Shown: one piece after another, positions 1-7,987 of the stretch | Position numbering within the stretch: position 1 is the first letter of the stretch | Layout of the letters: the number at the start of each line of letters is the position of its first letter | Source of the DNA: Sphingobium terrigena | Lineage (GTDB): Bacteria; Pseudomonadota; Alphaproteobacteria; Sphingomonadales; Sphingomonadaceae | Direction of reading: 5' to 3' | Assembly: GCF_003591655.1 (NCBI RefSeq) | Contig: NZ_QVRA01000003.1 | Span: forward strand, 1,139 to 65,138 | Length of the DNA: 64,000 nucleotides | Notes under the pieces: generated by a model | Database searches by the model: none | Told to the model about the DNA's origin: nothing | What the model saw: only the letters and a program-made list of their open reading frames with translations | Position numbers and translations under genes: made by a program

Positions 1-653
1 GTCGGATCGTAGCGCAGCGCTCCGGTCAGCTGTGACAGGGATGTGATGTCGGCCAGCGTCTTTAGCCGGTCATGCTCTCCTTGGTCGTCCGCCTCATGGC
101 CATCAAGGACATCCTTCGCCCAGGTCTCGATGCTGGGCAGCCAGCGATGCAGGCGCGCGCGTAGCGCACCTTCAAGAGAATGCGGAGCGATCACGCCGTC
201 AACGAGGGTCGTCGCGAGGATGCCGAGGGTGATTTCGCTGACCCGCGCCACAACGGTATCGAACATGATCTCCGGATGATCCACACCGGCGACCGCCACC
301 AGCATGAGCGTGATCGCGAAAAGCTGGAAGCCGTAGCTGCGCGGCGTGCGGTCGAGGAAAGAAATACCGAACGCCAGGGTTGCCACGATTCCCGACGCCG
401 CGATCAGCAGCAGCGGCGCGCTCGCAAACAGCGCGACCATGGCAAGCGTGACGAAGCCGGCGCAGAAAGTTCCGGTGAAGCGATAGACGGCCTTCGACCG
501 GATCGCCCCGCTCATGGAGTTCATGCAGACGCAGCAGGTGACAAGTGCCCAGTAAGGATTGGGCAGGCCGATCCGCACCGCTATCGCGAATGCGATCATG
601 CCCGCGACGAACAGCTTAACAGAGAAGATCAGCTGATCGGCGCTGACTTTCAT
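1..653 (-). CDS. FUSC-family aromatic acid/fusaric acid exporter, C-terminus beyond window
   Basis: The gene reads leftward off the window edge; the first 217 residues are visible. Several hydrophobic segments follow one another, and the early stretch PNPYWALVTCCVCMNSMSG is the hallmark of the FUSC/AaeB inner-membrane family, which exports fusaric acid or other aromatic acids, usually with an HlyD-type partner. The ATG at 653 overlaps the stop codon of the upstream MarR-type gene in an ATGA arrangement, so the two are probably translationally coupled and the regulator likely controls the pump. The substrate cannot be read from the sequence. The gene may be full length outside the window. Confidence 0.85.
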   Translation of the reverse strand, partial: MKVSADQLIFSVKLFVAGMIAFAIAVRIGLPNPYWALVTCCVCMNSMSGAIRSKAVYRFTGTFCAGFVTLAMVALFASAPLLLIAASGIVATLAFGISFLDRTPRSYGFQLFAITLMLVAVAGVDHPEIMFDTVVARVSEITLGILATTLVDGVIAPHSLEGALRARLHRWLPSIETWAKDVLDGHEADDQGEHDRLKTLADITSLSQLTGALRYDP

Positions 654-1447
654 CGGCCCGTCCGCGCCTGCTGCAGGAACTGACCGATCCGTTCCTCGAA
701 CAAACGCAGCGTGCGCGTCGTCGTTTCGATGTCCTGCGAAGGAAGATCACCAAGGAGATCGTCGCGGAGCCGCGTGACCGCCTTTTCCATCTTCTTCGCA
801 AGGTCACGACCTTTCGGCATGACATGGATCGTCTTGATGCGCCGGTCGTCGGGAGAATCGCGCCGCTCAAGCAGGTTGGCGGCTTCGGCCTGGTCGAGAA
901 TGCGCACCATGCCGCCCGGATTGACCCCGACTTCCTCGGCCAGCGCGTTCTGCCTGACACCCTTGTCTCCATGACGGGACGCCAGAATGAGCGCCGAAAT
1001 GAGCGATGCGGGAAGTCCGAAGTCGGCGAGTGCGAGACTGACTGCCTGAACCCATACACGCCGGATCTCCTTCACGAAATGGACCTCGATCCCGAGATCG
1101 TCGATAATCGCCCAATCCTTCAGGTTCCGATACAGCCGGTCGGTCTTCTCGACGAGCAGGATCCCGATATCGGGATCGCGGTGGAGATGGCGCAGCATCT
1201 CGCCGAAGGCGGTGCGCCCGGCCTTCTTCGCCGTCTCGACGTCCACATGTGTGCTGGCGACGATTATCCCGTTGAGCGCCGCATAATCCTCGAGGAGTTT
1301 CATCTGCGCGGGAATCGAATAGCCCTCCCGCTCCTGGTCCGGTGTCGACACCCGTGTATACAGAACTGCCTTTCTGGCGCCGGAGCTGTGGTCAGTCTTC
1401 GTCTTAGTCCGCTTATATCGATTTCCGGGATTCCTCGGTCTCGCCAA
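650..1447 (-). CDS. Chimeric protein: serine-recombinase N-terminal domain fused to MarR-type regulator
   Basis: Residues about 26-127 match the catalytic domain of large serine recombinases: YTRVS with the nucleophile Ser34, and the TDRLYRNLKD segment with conserved Arg104 and Arg107. The match stops after HFVKE, exactly where a recombinase would continue into its long C-terminal DNA-binding part. From residue 128 the protein is a MarR winged helix (LAEEVGVNPGGMVRILDQ, then the wing DRR at SPDDRRIKTI). The MarR part lacks its usual first 15-25 residues. An in-frame GTG at 1075 could start a MarR-only product. It overlaps the downstream FUSC gene by 4 nt. This looks like a deletion or recombination fusion that kept the reading frame; whether the full 265-residue protein is made is unknown. 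Confidence 0.8.
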   Translation of the reverse strand: MARPRNPGNRYKRTKTKTDHSSGARKAVLYTRVSTPDQEREGYSIPAQMKLLEDYAALNGIIVASTHVDVETAKKAGRTAFGEMLRHLHRDPDIGILLVEKTDRLYRNLKDWAIIDDLGIEVHFVKEIRRVWVQAVSLALADFGLPASLISALILASRHGDKGVRQNALAEEVGVNPGGMVRILDQAEAANLLERRDSPDDRRIKTIHVMPKGRDLAKKMEKAVTRLRDDLLGDLPSQDIETTTRTLRLFEERIGQFLQQARTGR

Positions 1448-1634
1448 CGCTATCGCTCCTGCTTCATTACCCTCGGGAGCCGAGGCCTATAGGCACCGAT
1501 TTCGATTCATGTCCGTAACATTTTTCGTCTATGATATTGAATCTGTGGGACTCGCTTCGGACAAAGCCACATCCCTCAGCGTAGCTTGTGGACGGTGCAG
1601 CCGCGCGCAGCCTTGAAATTCAATCCCAGATAGA

Positions 1635-1660
1635 ATATATCCCCCGATCTAGGGAGATAT
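1635..1660. promoter_or_regulatory. Inverted repeat over the toxin-antitoxin ribosome binding site
   Basis: ATATATCCC (1635-1643) and GGGAGATAT (1652-1660) pair at 8 of 9 positions around an 8-nt spacer. The right arm contains the Shine-Dalgarno AGGGAG of the DUF433 gene, whose ATG is at 1663. It could be an autoregulatory operator for the HTH-containing antitoxin, or an RNA hairpin occluding the ribosome site. Confidence 0.4.
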
Positions 1661-1662
1661 TT

Positions 1663-2250
1663 ATGCCAAACGCTTTCACGACCCGCGAGGTAGCCGAACT
1701 GGCCGACGTGTCCGTGCGCGCCATCGACAAGGCGATCGAAGAGAATGTTCTGATCGGCATCCGCAGCGTGATGTCACGCGGCAAGCTGCGACGGATGCTG
1801 CCGCTTCACGCGGTGCCATACGCCGCGATCGTAAAGCGCCTGCCTATGACCCTCGGGCGGATCGAGAAGAGGAACTTGGCGCGAGCGCTCGCTTCCCGCT
1901 CCCCTGCCCTCATGACGAGCGAAGCGCTCGAGATCGCACCCGCCGTATCGGTGGATGTTCCTCGCCTGGTCGACCGTGATCTTGCGGAGCGGGCAGCAAA
2001 CTATGCGCGGGCGCGCGATGTCCATATCGAGGAGAACCCGGACATCCTCGGTGGCACGCCGGTCATCAAGGGAACGCGTCTCAGCGTCTACGCCATCCGC
2101 GGCCGGCTGGACGGTGGCGAGAGCATCGATGCAATCGTCGACGACTATCCGAGCCTGAGTCGCGAAGCGGTTACCACAGCGCTGCTCTATGCCCGTACTC
2201 ACCCACTCGTCGGGCGTCCGGGTGGGCGGCCCTGGAAGAAGGCTGCTTGA
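1663..2250 (+). CDS. DUF433 antitoxin with N-terminal HTH
   Basis: A 195-residue protein starting at the ATG behind the AGGGAG site rather than at the further-upstream ATG at 1588. Residues 1-50 look like a MerR-type helix-turn-helix (FTTREVAELADVSVRAIDKA). Residues about 120-180 are a DUF433 domain, with PDILGGTPVIKGTRLSVYAI typical of this VapB-like antitoxin family. The stop overlaps the start of the DUF5615 gene (TTGA), the standard compact layout of a type II toxin-antitoxin pair. It is expected to bind and neutralise the downstream PIN-like protein and to repress its own promoter. The middle region, residues 50-115, has no recognised domain. Confidence 0.85.
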   Translation: MPNAFTTREVAELADVSVRAIDKAIEENVLIGIRSVMSRGKLRRMLPLHAVPYAAIVKRLPMTLGRIEKRNLARALASRSPALMTSEALEIAPAVSVDVPRLVDRDLAERAANYARARDVHIEENPDILGGTPVIKGTRLSVYAIRGRLDGGESIDAIVDDYPSLSREAVTTALLYARTHPLVGRPGGRPWKKAA

Positions 2251-2621
2251 GACTCTTCATCGACGAGTGCCTCTCGCCCGCGCTCGCCCGACATCTCAAT
2301 CAATCCGGTGCGCATGATGCCCTGCATCCGCGCGACTATGGGCGTCTGGGCGAGCGCGACGATGAAGTGCTCGCCCGTTGCCTCACCGAGGATCGGGTGA
2401 TCGTCACCGAGAATGCCGCCGACTTCCGTAAGCTCGTGGCGCGCGAAGATATCCATCCAGGCTTGATCATTCTGCCCAACGTCACCCGCGACGCATCGCT
2501 GGCGCTGCTGCTTGCCGCCATCGCCTATCTCAAAACGCTCGGATCTCCCTCGGACGTGATCGTGAACCATGTCCTGGAGATCGACGTCGATGGGTCGGTC
2601 CGTCTCTATCCGCTTCCCTGA
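2247..2621 (+). CDS. DUF5615 PIN-like toxin
   Basis: A 124-residue protein of the DUF5615 PIN-like family, the usual partner of DUF433 antitoxins. Acidic residues that would form a PIN-type metal site are visible near the start (FIDECLSP), in the middle (GERDDEVLA) and in IVTENAADF. PIN-fold toxins are ribonucleases; activity here is inferred. Translation starts at a TTG that overlaps the antitoxin stop by 4 nt, so toxin output depends on antitoxin translation. The pair sits between a recombinase fragment and an integrase remnant, which fits an accessory stabilisation module. Confidence 0.82.
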   Translation: MRLFIDECLSPALARHLNQSGAHDALHPRDYGRLGERDDEVLARCLTEDRVIVTENAADFRKLVAREDIHPGLIILPNVTRDASLALLLAAIAYLKTLGSPSDVIVNHVLEIDVDGSVRLYPLP

Positions 2622-3403
2622 TTTGGTTGGTCGCTTCCCGCTGCAAACCAGTGCACCGCTCCGCGCTTAGCGGCACAACGACATCCTAAACCAAACGACA
2701 GAGAACCGATTTGTCATCCCGTTTTCAGAGCGATTCCAGACTCGATTATATTCACCGAGCAAAACGTCACACCAGACGCGACATTCTTGCCGGATAATAT
2801 AACCGAGGCAAATGATGGTCCGCTGACAGCTTCATGGGGAGCAATCCACACTTATCGGCACCAGACTGCCGGATGCGGTACGTCAGTGCCCTCCCCATTG
2901 CGCGACCGAGAGCGTGTCGTCATTCTCGCCACAGACCGATTTCCTGCTCTGGCGCATCATCAGACATTGGTGAGGCCCACCAGAGATCGATCAGGGGATG
3001 CATATCGCAAGTTACGCCGGTACAATTGAACCTGGACTCGAAGGTGCTACACGCTCGACATGGCGAGTGATGAACCCTTTGAGTTCGGTGCTACGAAAGT
3101 ACCCGGAGCCATGCCTTGAGTATATGCCTAACGAAGTCACGCTGCATCGGCAAATGCGGCGCGGTATCGCTCGACCATTTTTCGAGATTCTATTGAAGGA
3201 ATTCTGAAAAAGTTCGATACGTGTCCAATTTGGGTCACCAAAATACTCTCCCAGAGGGTATCAGAAGATGCCAGGAATGGCAGATTCCTGCGGTTTTTCA
3301 TGGTATAGCTATCCCATACGGAGCGGTCTTGGACCACCGGATACCAGCATGTTGATGGCATGTCTGATGGTAGCACGGCCCTCCTCGAACAGGAGATACG
3401 ATC
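2622..3403. other. AT-richer intergenic stretch without a recognisable intact gene
   Basis: About 780 bases in which reading frames of 60-110 codons occur on both strands, but none has a recognisable family, a convincing ribosome site or sphingomonad-like composition. The base composition is clearly AT-richer than the flanks. Lying between a toxin-antitoxin pair and an integrase remnant, it is probably decayed mobile DNA. Confidence 0.5.
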
Positions 3404-3581
3404 ATGGCGCTTACCGCCGCTGCGATCAAAAAACGCCAAGCGCCACGCAAAGCCCTGCAAACTCACCGATAGCGATGGCCTGTTCCTCTACATGACGCCC
3501 GATGGCAGGCGCGATCGGCGGATGAACTATCGCCACCCTGGCCAGCAGAAATGGCTGGCATCCAGGGTCCAAGGCATCTGA
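3404..3581 (+). pseudogene. P4-type tyrosine integrase N-terminal remnant, frameshifted
   Basis: An ATG at 3404 behind AGGAGA opens as MALTAAAIK, the usual start of P4-family integrases (DUF4102/Arm-binding domain). At the run of six A residues after ATC (3428-3433) the frame shifts. In the next frame the protein continues KLTDSDGLFLYMTPDG and then MNYRHPGQQKWLAS, the conserved arm-binding core. One extra A in the run explains the break. The similarity ends about 60 residues in, so the catalytic domain is missing as well. The remnant marks a former integration event; no tRNA or attachment site is visible beside it. Confidence 0.8.
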
Positions 3582-3915
3582 CAGAAATTTCATTTCACAT
3601 TCTAGAAAATTCCATATATGTGTATGGATCGTTGCTGACCGATCGCCGCAAGAAAATATGGGTCCTGACAGCATCAGTGGAGGGAGGGTGAAATCGCCAC
3701 AGCCGGCGCAGGCTATTCATGCTTAGTATATGGGTAGGATTTTCCCGATTGATGAGGCTTGGACTTGTCGCGTTCGCAATCCGGCCAAGATAAAATATCT
3801 ACTATTTCCTAATAGCATCGCACCTGTTCTGATGGATAAAACCGTTCATTAATCACAGAGCGGCATAATTATAACTATATTGTATCATAAGCATACAAAT
3901 GGGGAGGATAAGATC
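3582..3915. other. AT-rich intergenic region before the first TonB receptor
   Basis: No gene is recognised. The last 80 bases, with AT-rich tracts around 3860-3895, presumably carry the promoter of the receptor gene, but no clear -35/-10 pair stands out. The strong ribosome site GGGGAGGA lies at 3901-3908. Confidence 0.4.
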
Positions 3916-6459
3916 ATGACAATCCGACAGACATTGTTTGGCGCCAGCCTATCCGTGTTGGCTGCTCTGCCGGTCGCACCGCTGGCTCTGGCGCAGGATA
4001 GCGCATCGACGCCCCCCGCCGGCGACATGCAGGCGCCGCCGGATATCATCGTCACCGCGCAGTTCCGTTCGCAGAAGCTGCAGGATACGCCGCTCGCCAT
4101 CACTGCATTGAGCGGCGAAGCGCTCGAAGCGCGGGGCCAGACCAACATCTCGGAAGTCGCCGCGCAAACGCCCAACGTCACGCTGGCACCGCAAAACGGC
4201 TATCTTGGTCCCGGCATCATTGCCTTCATCCGCGGCGTCGGCCAATCAGACCCCAATTTCGCGCTCGAACCGGGCGTCGGCATGTATATCGACGACGTCT
4301 ATCTGCCGACGCTGACCGGATCGCTGCTGGACCTGATGGACCTCGACCGGGTCGAGATATTGCGCGGGCCGCAGGGTACGCTCGCTGGTCGCAACTCGCT
4401 GGGGGGGTCGATCAAACTCTATTCGGTCAAGCCGAAGGGGGACGGCAGCGGCATGTTGGAGGCCACCTATGGCAGCTACAATCGCATCGACATGCGCGGC
4501 TATATCGACCTCAAGCTGACCGACAATCTGTTCCTGCGCGTGTCGGGCGCATCCAAGAATCGCGATGGCTATGTAAAGCGCCTCGACTATGCACTGACCC
4601 ATCCGGGTTCGAACGTGCCGACCCAGGCGACCGACGCCGACCCGGAACTCGGCACATTGGGCGGGCAGAGCTTCATCGCGACCAAGGCGGCCCTGCGCTG
4701 GCTACCGACCGACAATGTCGAAATCAATGTGTCGGCCGACTATACCCGCCAGCGCGACGAGGCCGGTGCCAGCGTGCTGATTTTCGCCAACAAGGCCGGT
4801 ATATTCCCCGGTCCCAGCGCAACCGGTGGCCCCCGCCCCTGGCTGGCTGGCGTCAATGGCACCCCGGTAGCGCTCAACTGCGCGTTCGTCGCCTTCGGCG
4901 TCAACAGTTGCGACACGCCACCGTCGGGCTACAACAAGAAATTCATCAGCTACGCCACCTTCACCGACAATGCGACCCGCGACGGGCAGATGGCGTACAA
5001 GCCGCTGTCGCTCGACCCGCATTCGGACCTCGACAATTACGGCTTTGCCGGCACGATCGACTGGACGATCAGCGACACCCTCGCTCTGAAATCGATCACG
5101 TCCTACCGTCATTATGAGGCCGACTGGTCCTTTGCCGAAGGTGCGCCGGTTCAGTCGTCGATGTTCGAACAGCAACAGACCAACACCCAATGGAGCCAGG
5201 AACTGCGCCTGAGCGGGACAGCACTCGACCGCCGACTCGACTATACCGTGGGCGGATTCTATTTCGACACCAAGGGCAAGTTCACCGGTCGCATCGACCT
5301 CAACTATGCCGGCATCGACTTCCTCCACGGTCCTGATCCGACGCCCGCCAAGAACAAGGCGCTGTTCGCTAATGTCAGCTTCAAGCCGGTCGACGCGCTG
5401 ACGCTGACGGGCGGCATCCGGTCGTCCTGGGACGAGAAGGATTATGGCTATGTCCGCCGCAATCCCGATGGCACGGCGATCCAGGGACCATGCGCATTCT
5501 TCCTGGGCGCGCCGACCGCCGGGCCGACGGGCGAAGGCAATTCGCCCAACTGCCTGCTCTTCGGCCTCAACGGTCTGGGCGCACATTTCAAGTCGCAGCG
5601 GACCGACTGGCGCGTCGCGGCGGACTATCGCTTCTCGTCCGAATTCATGGTCTATGCGCAGGTATCGACCGGCTATCGCGCGGGCGGCGTCAATCCCCGG
5701 CCCTTCTATCCCAGCCAGGTGCGCGCCTTCTCGCCGGAAACTATCACCGCCTATGAAGCGGGGTTCAAGACAGACCTGTTCAACCGCATGTTGCGCTTCA
5801 ACGTCTCGGCCTTCTTCAACGATTACAAGAATATCATCCTGACCGTGTTCAATTGCCCGACCGATACGGGTGCGGAAGGGACGCCCTGCCTCCAGCCCAC
5901 CAATGTGGGGTCGGCGGACGTCAAGGGTATCGAGTTCGAAACGACGATCCGGCCGACCCGCAACCTGACCTTCGACGGATCACTCAGCTATCTCGACTTC
6001 AAATATACCTCACTCGGCAGCGCCAATACCGGCGTGACGCTGGACATGGTGCCGCCCTTCACGCCTAAGTGGAAATGGAATGTCGGCGCGCAATATGACG
6101 TGCCGGATGTCCTGGGCGGGGAACTCAGCTTCCGTCTCGACGGCAGCTATCAGTCCCATATCTATGTCGACGCGATCAACACGGATGCGACCACCGTGTC
6201 GACTACGGCGGTAGGCGCAGGCGGCGGCGCCCTGCCCACATTGGTCGCGACCAGCCGGATCAACGGCTATTTCCTGGCCAATGGCCGCGTCACCTGGCGG
6301 AGCGCAGACGATGGGTGGAGCGCATCGCTGGAGGTGCGCAACCTGACCGACAAATATTATTTCACCTCAATGAACACCAATTTCAGTTCGGTGGGTGTCC
6401 TGTCTGGCGCGCCGGGCCTGCCGCGCACCTGGGCGGTGACGATCAAGAAGGCGTTCTGA
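3916..6459 (+). CDS. TonB-dependent outer-membrane receptor
   Basis: An 847-residue TonB-dependent receptor. The ATG at 3916 follows GGGGAGGA by 7 nt and opens a signal peptide ending LALA-QD near residue 26. The TonB box and plug follow: DIIVTAQFR, then FIRGVGQSDP, VYIDD-like MYIDDVYLP and EILRGPQGTLAGRN, standard in sphingomonad receptors. The C-terminus ends in an aromatic beta-strand (RTWAVTIKKAF), as needed for barrel insertion. The substrate cannot be read from sequence. The next gene downstream, 74 bp away and in the same direction, encodes a secreted NylB-like serine hydrolase, suggesting a joint uptake/degradation unit. Confidence 0.93.
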   Translation: MTIRQTLFGASLSVLAALPVAPLALAQDSASTPPAGDMQAPPDIIVTAQFRSQKLQDTPLAITALSGEALEARGQTNISEVAAQTPNVTLAPQNGYLGPGIIAFIRGVGQSDPNFALEPGVGMYIDDVYLPTLTGSLLDLMDLDRVEILRGPQGTLAGRNSLGGSIKLYSVKPKGDGSGMLEATYGSYNRIDMRGYIDLKLTDNLFLRVSGASKNRDGYVKRLDYALTHPGSNVPTQATDADPELGTLGGQSFIATKAALRWLPTDNVEINVSADYTRQRDEAGASVLIFANKAGIFPGPSATGGPRPWLAGVNGTPVALNCAFVAFGVNSCDTPPSGYNKKFISYATFTDNATRDGQMAYKPLSLDPHSDLDNYGFAGTIDWTISDTLALKSITSYRHYEADWSFAEGAPVQSSMFEQQQTNTQWSQELRLSGTALDRRLDYTVGGFYFDTKGKFTGRIDLNYAGIDFLHGPDPTPAKNKALFANVSFKPVDALTLTGGIRSSWDEKDYGYVRRNPDGTAIQGPCAFFLGAPTAGPTGEGNSPNCLLFGLNGLGAHFKSQRTDWRVAADYRFSSEFMVYAQVSTGYRAGGVNPRPFYPSQVRAFSPETITAYEAGFKTDLFNRMLRFNVSAFFNDYKNIILTVFNCPTDTGAEGTPCLQPTNVGSADVKGIEFETTIRPTRNLTFDGSLSYLDFKYTSLGSANTGVTLDMVPPFTPKWKWNVGAQYDVPDVLGGELSFRLDGSYQSHIYVDAINTDATTVSTTAVGAGGGALPTLVATSRINGYFLANGRVTWRSADDGWSASLEVRNLTDKYYFTSMNTNFSSVGVLSGAPGLPRTWAVTIKKAF

Positions 6460-6533
6460 TCGACCGATCGGCAGCGCGGCTTGAGCCGCGCCGCCCCTTC
6501 ATCACGACGCTTTCCTTTCCTGACGAGGTTCCC

Positions 6534-7748
6534 ATGATCCACCGCCCTGCCCTGCGCCTGCTGGCCCCCCTCTTGCTGGCCGCCACGGCCATGTCGGCGC
6601 CCGCTGCCGCCCCGACCGACATCCCCGTCGATCCCGTCATCCAGATGCGCGAACATTGGCTGGATGCCGACATCAACGCCTTCAACTTCCGCCATTCCGC
6701 CGACATGTTCGAAACCCGCGCGGTGCCGCACGGCGATTCCGTCCGCGCTCTGCCCGATGGCCGGACGATCACCCCGCCCCCCTTCCAGCAAGGCAGCGTC
6801 ACCTACAGCTATGACGATTGGGCCCGCCGCACCTATACCAATGCGATCATCGTCCTGCGCGACGGCAAGATCGTGTTCGAACAGTATCGCAACCGGTCCC
6901 GGCCGTCCGATCGCTTCATTTCCTTCTCCATGGCCAAATCGATCACGTCATTGCTGATCGGCATTGCTCTGGACCAGGGGAAGATCGCTTCGCTCGACGA
7001 TCCGGCCGGCAAATATGTCCCTGAACTGCGCAAGGGCGCCTATGGCGACGTGACGATCCGCCAGTTGCTCCAGATGCGATCGGGCGTCGATTATGACGAA
7101 CGCTATGATTTCGGGGAGAAGCCCAGCGTCGCCGCGCTGATCCATCGCCATGCCGTCGTCCTGAACGAAGAGCGGTTCGCTGACCGCGCGGTCGGCATCG
7201 GCCGGGCCGCCACGCCTGGCAGCCGTTTCAACTATGCCACGCTCGACACGGCCGTCCTGGGATGGGTGCTGGAACGGGCAACCGGCCAGTCGCTCGCCGC
7301 CTTCACTACCGCTCATCTGTGGCAACCTGCCGGCATGGAGAATGATGCCTTCTGGATCGCTGACGGACCGGAGGGCAAGGGGCGCGAACTGTCCGGCATG
7401 GGCTTCAACGCAACCCTGCGCGACTATGCGCGGCTGGGGCAGTTGATGCTGGACGATGGCCTGCGCGACGGCAAGCCGGTGCTGCCGCGCGACTGGATCA
7501 AGCAGGCAACCCGCATGATCTCCTTCGCCCAGCCCACGCCTCTGGGCGGACGCGGCTATGGGTTCCAGTTCTGGCAGCTGGACGATCAGCCCGGCGCCTA
7601 CACTGCGCTCGGCCTGGCGGGACAGTTCATCTATGTCCATCCGCAAAGCCGCACGGTGATCGTGAAGCTAAGCCATTATCCGCTGCCCGAACCACCCCAT
7701 GTCATGGCCGAAACGCTCGCCTATTTCCTTCAACTTACAAAGCCTTGA
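6534..7748 (+). CDS. Serine hydrolase, beta-lactamase class C fold, NylB-like
   Basis: A 404-residue enzyme with a signal peptide (residues 1-26, ending SAPAAA). Residues 132-135 read SMAK, the SxxK nucleophile motif of class C beta-lactamase-fold hydrolases. Tyr234 in FNYATLD fills the catalytic tyrosine place, and DTAVLGWVLERATGQ followed by GFNATLRDYARLG resembles 6-aminohexanoate-dimer hydrolase (NylB) and EstB-type esterases. It probably acts in the periplasm on an amide or ester. The ATG at 6534 was preferred over an in-frame start inside the receptor gene because it opens the signal peptide. It likely shares a transcript with the receptor upstream. Confidence 0.85.
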   Translation: MIHRPALRLLAPLLLAATAMSAPAAAPTDIPVDPVIQMREHWLDADINAFNFRHSADMFETRAVPHGDSVRALPDGRTITPPPFQQGSVTYSYDDWARRTYTNAIIVLRDGKIVFEQYRNRSRPSDRFISFSMAKSITSLLIGIALDQGKIASLDDPAGKYVPELRKGAYGDVTIRQLLQMRSGVDYDERYDFGEKPSVAALIHRHAVVLNEERFADRAVGIGRAATPGSRFNYATLDTAVLGWVLERATGQSLAAFTTAHLWQPAGMENDAFWIADGPEGKGRELSGMGFNATLRDYARLGQLMLDDGLRDGKPVLPRDWIKQATRMISFAQPTPLGGRGYGFQFWQLDDQPGAYTALGLAGQFIYVHPQSRTVIVKLSHYPLPEPPHVMAETLAYFLQLTKP

Positions 7749-7884
7749 GCTTCATCATAATCTGAAATGCGGTCAGCACTTATGACTTTCTTATTACGCA
7801 GCAGCCATAAGACAGGCATATCTGCCAATGGTCAGCCCGGCCATCTCAGAGACCCAATCCCCACTTGCGATATCTCATGCAATG

Positions 7885-7928
7885 ATCCCTATCCGCACAT
7901 AGCGTGCAGTCTACATGCGGACAGGGAT
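7885..7928. terminator. Inverted repeat between convergent hydrolase and GH32 genes
   Basis: ATCCCTATCCGCA (7885-7897) and TGCGGACAGGGAT (7916-7928) pair at 12 of 13 positions across an 18-nt loop. The hairpin sits in the 239-bp gap between two genes that converge, where a bidirectional transcription stop is expected. There is no strong T-run, so the termination role is an inference. Confidence 0.4.
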
Positions 7929-7987
7929 CCTCCGGCTTCAGGCCGGAACTCAGCTGCAAGCCTGGCTGGCTACTGCAATTTGGGATG

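Noticed and set aside
2787-3207. Short overlapping frames in the AT-richer stretch
   Set aside because: No family resemblance, no ribosome site and no agreement between frames; treated as decayed DNA.
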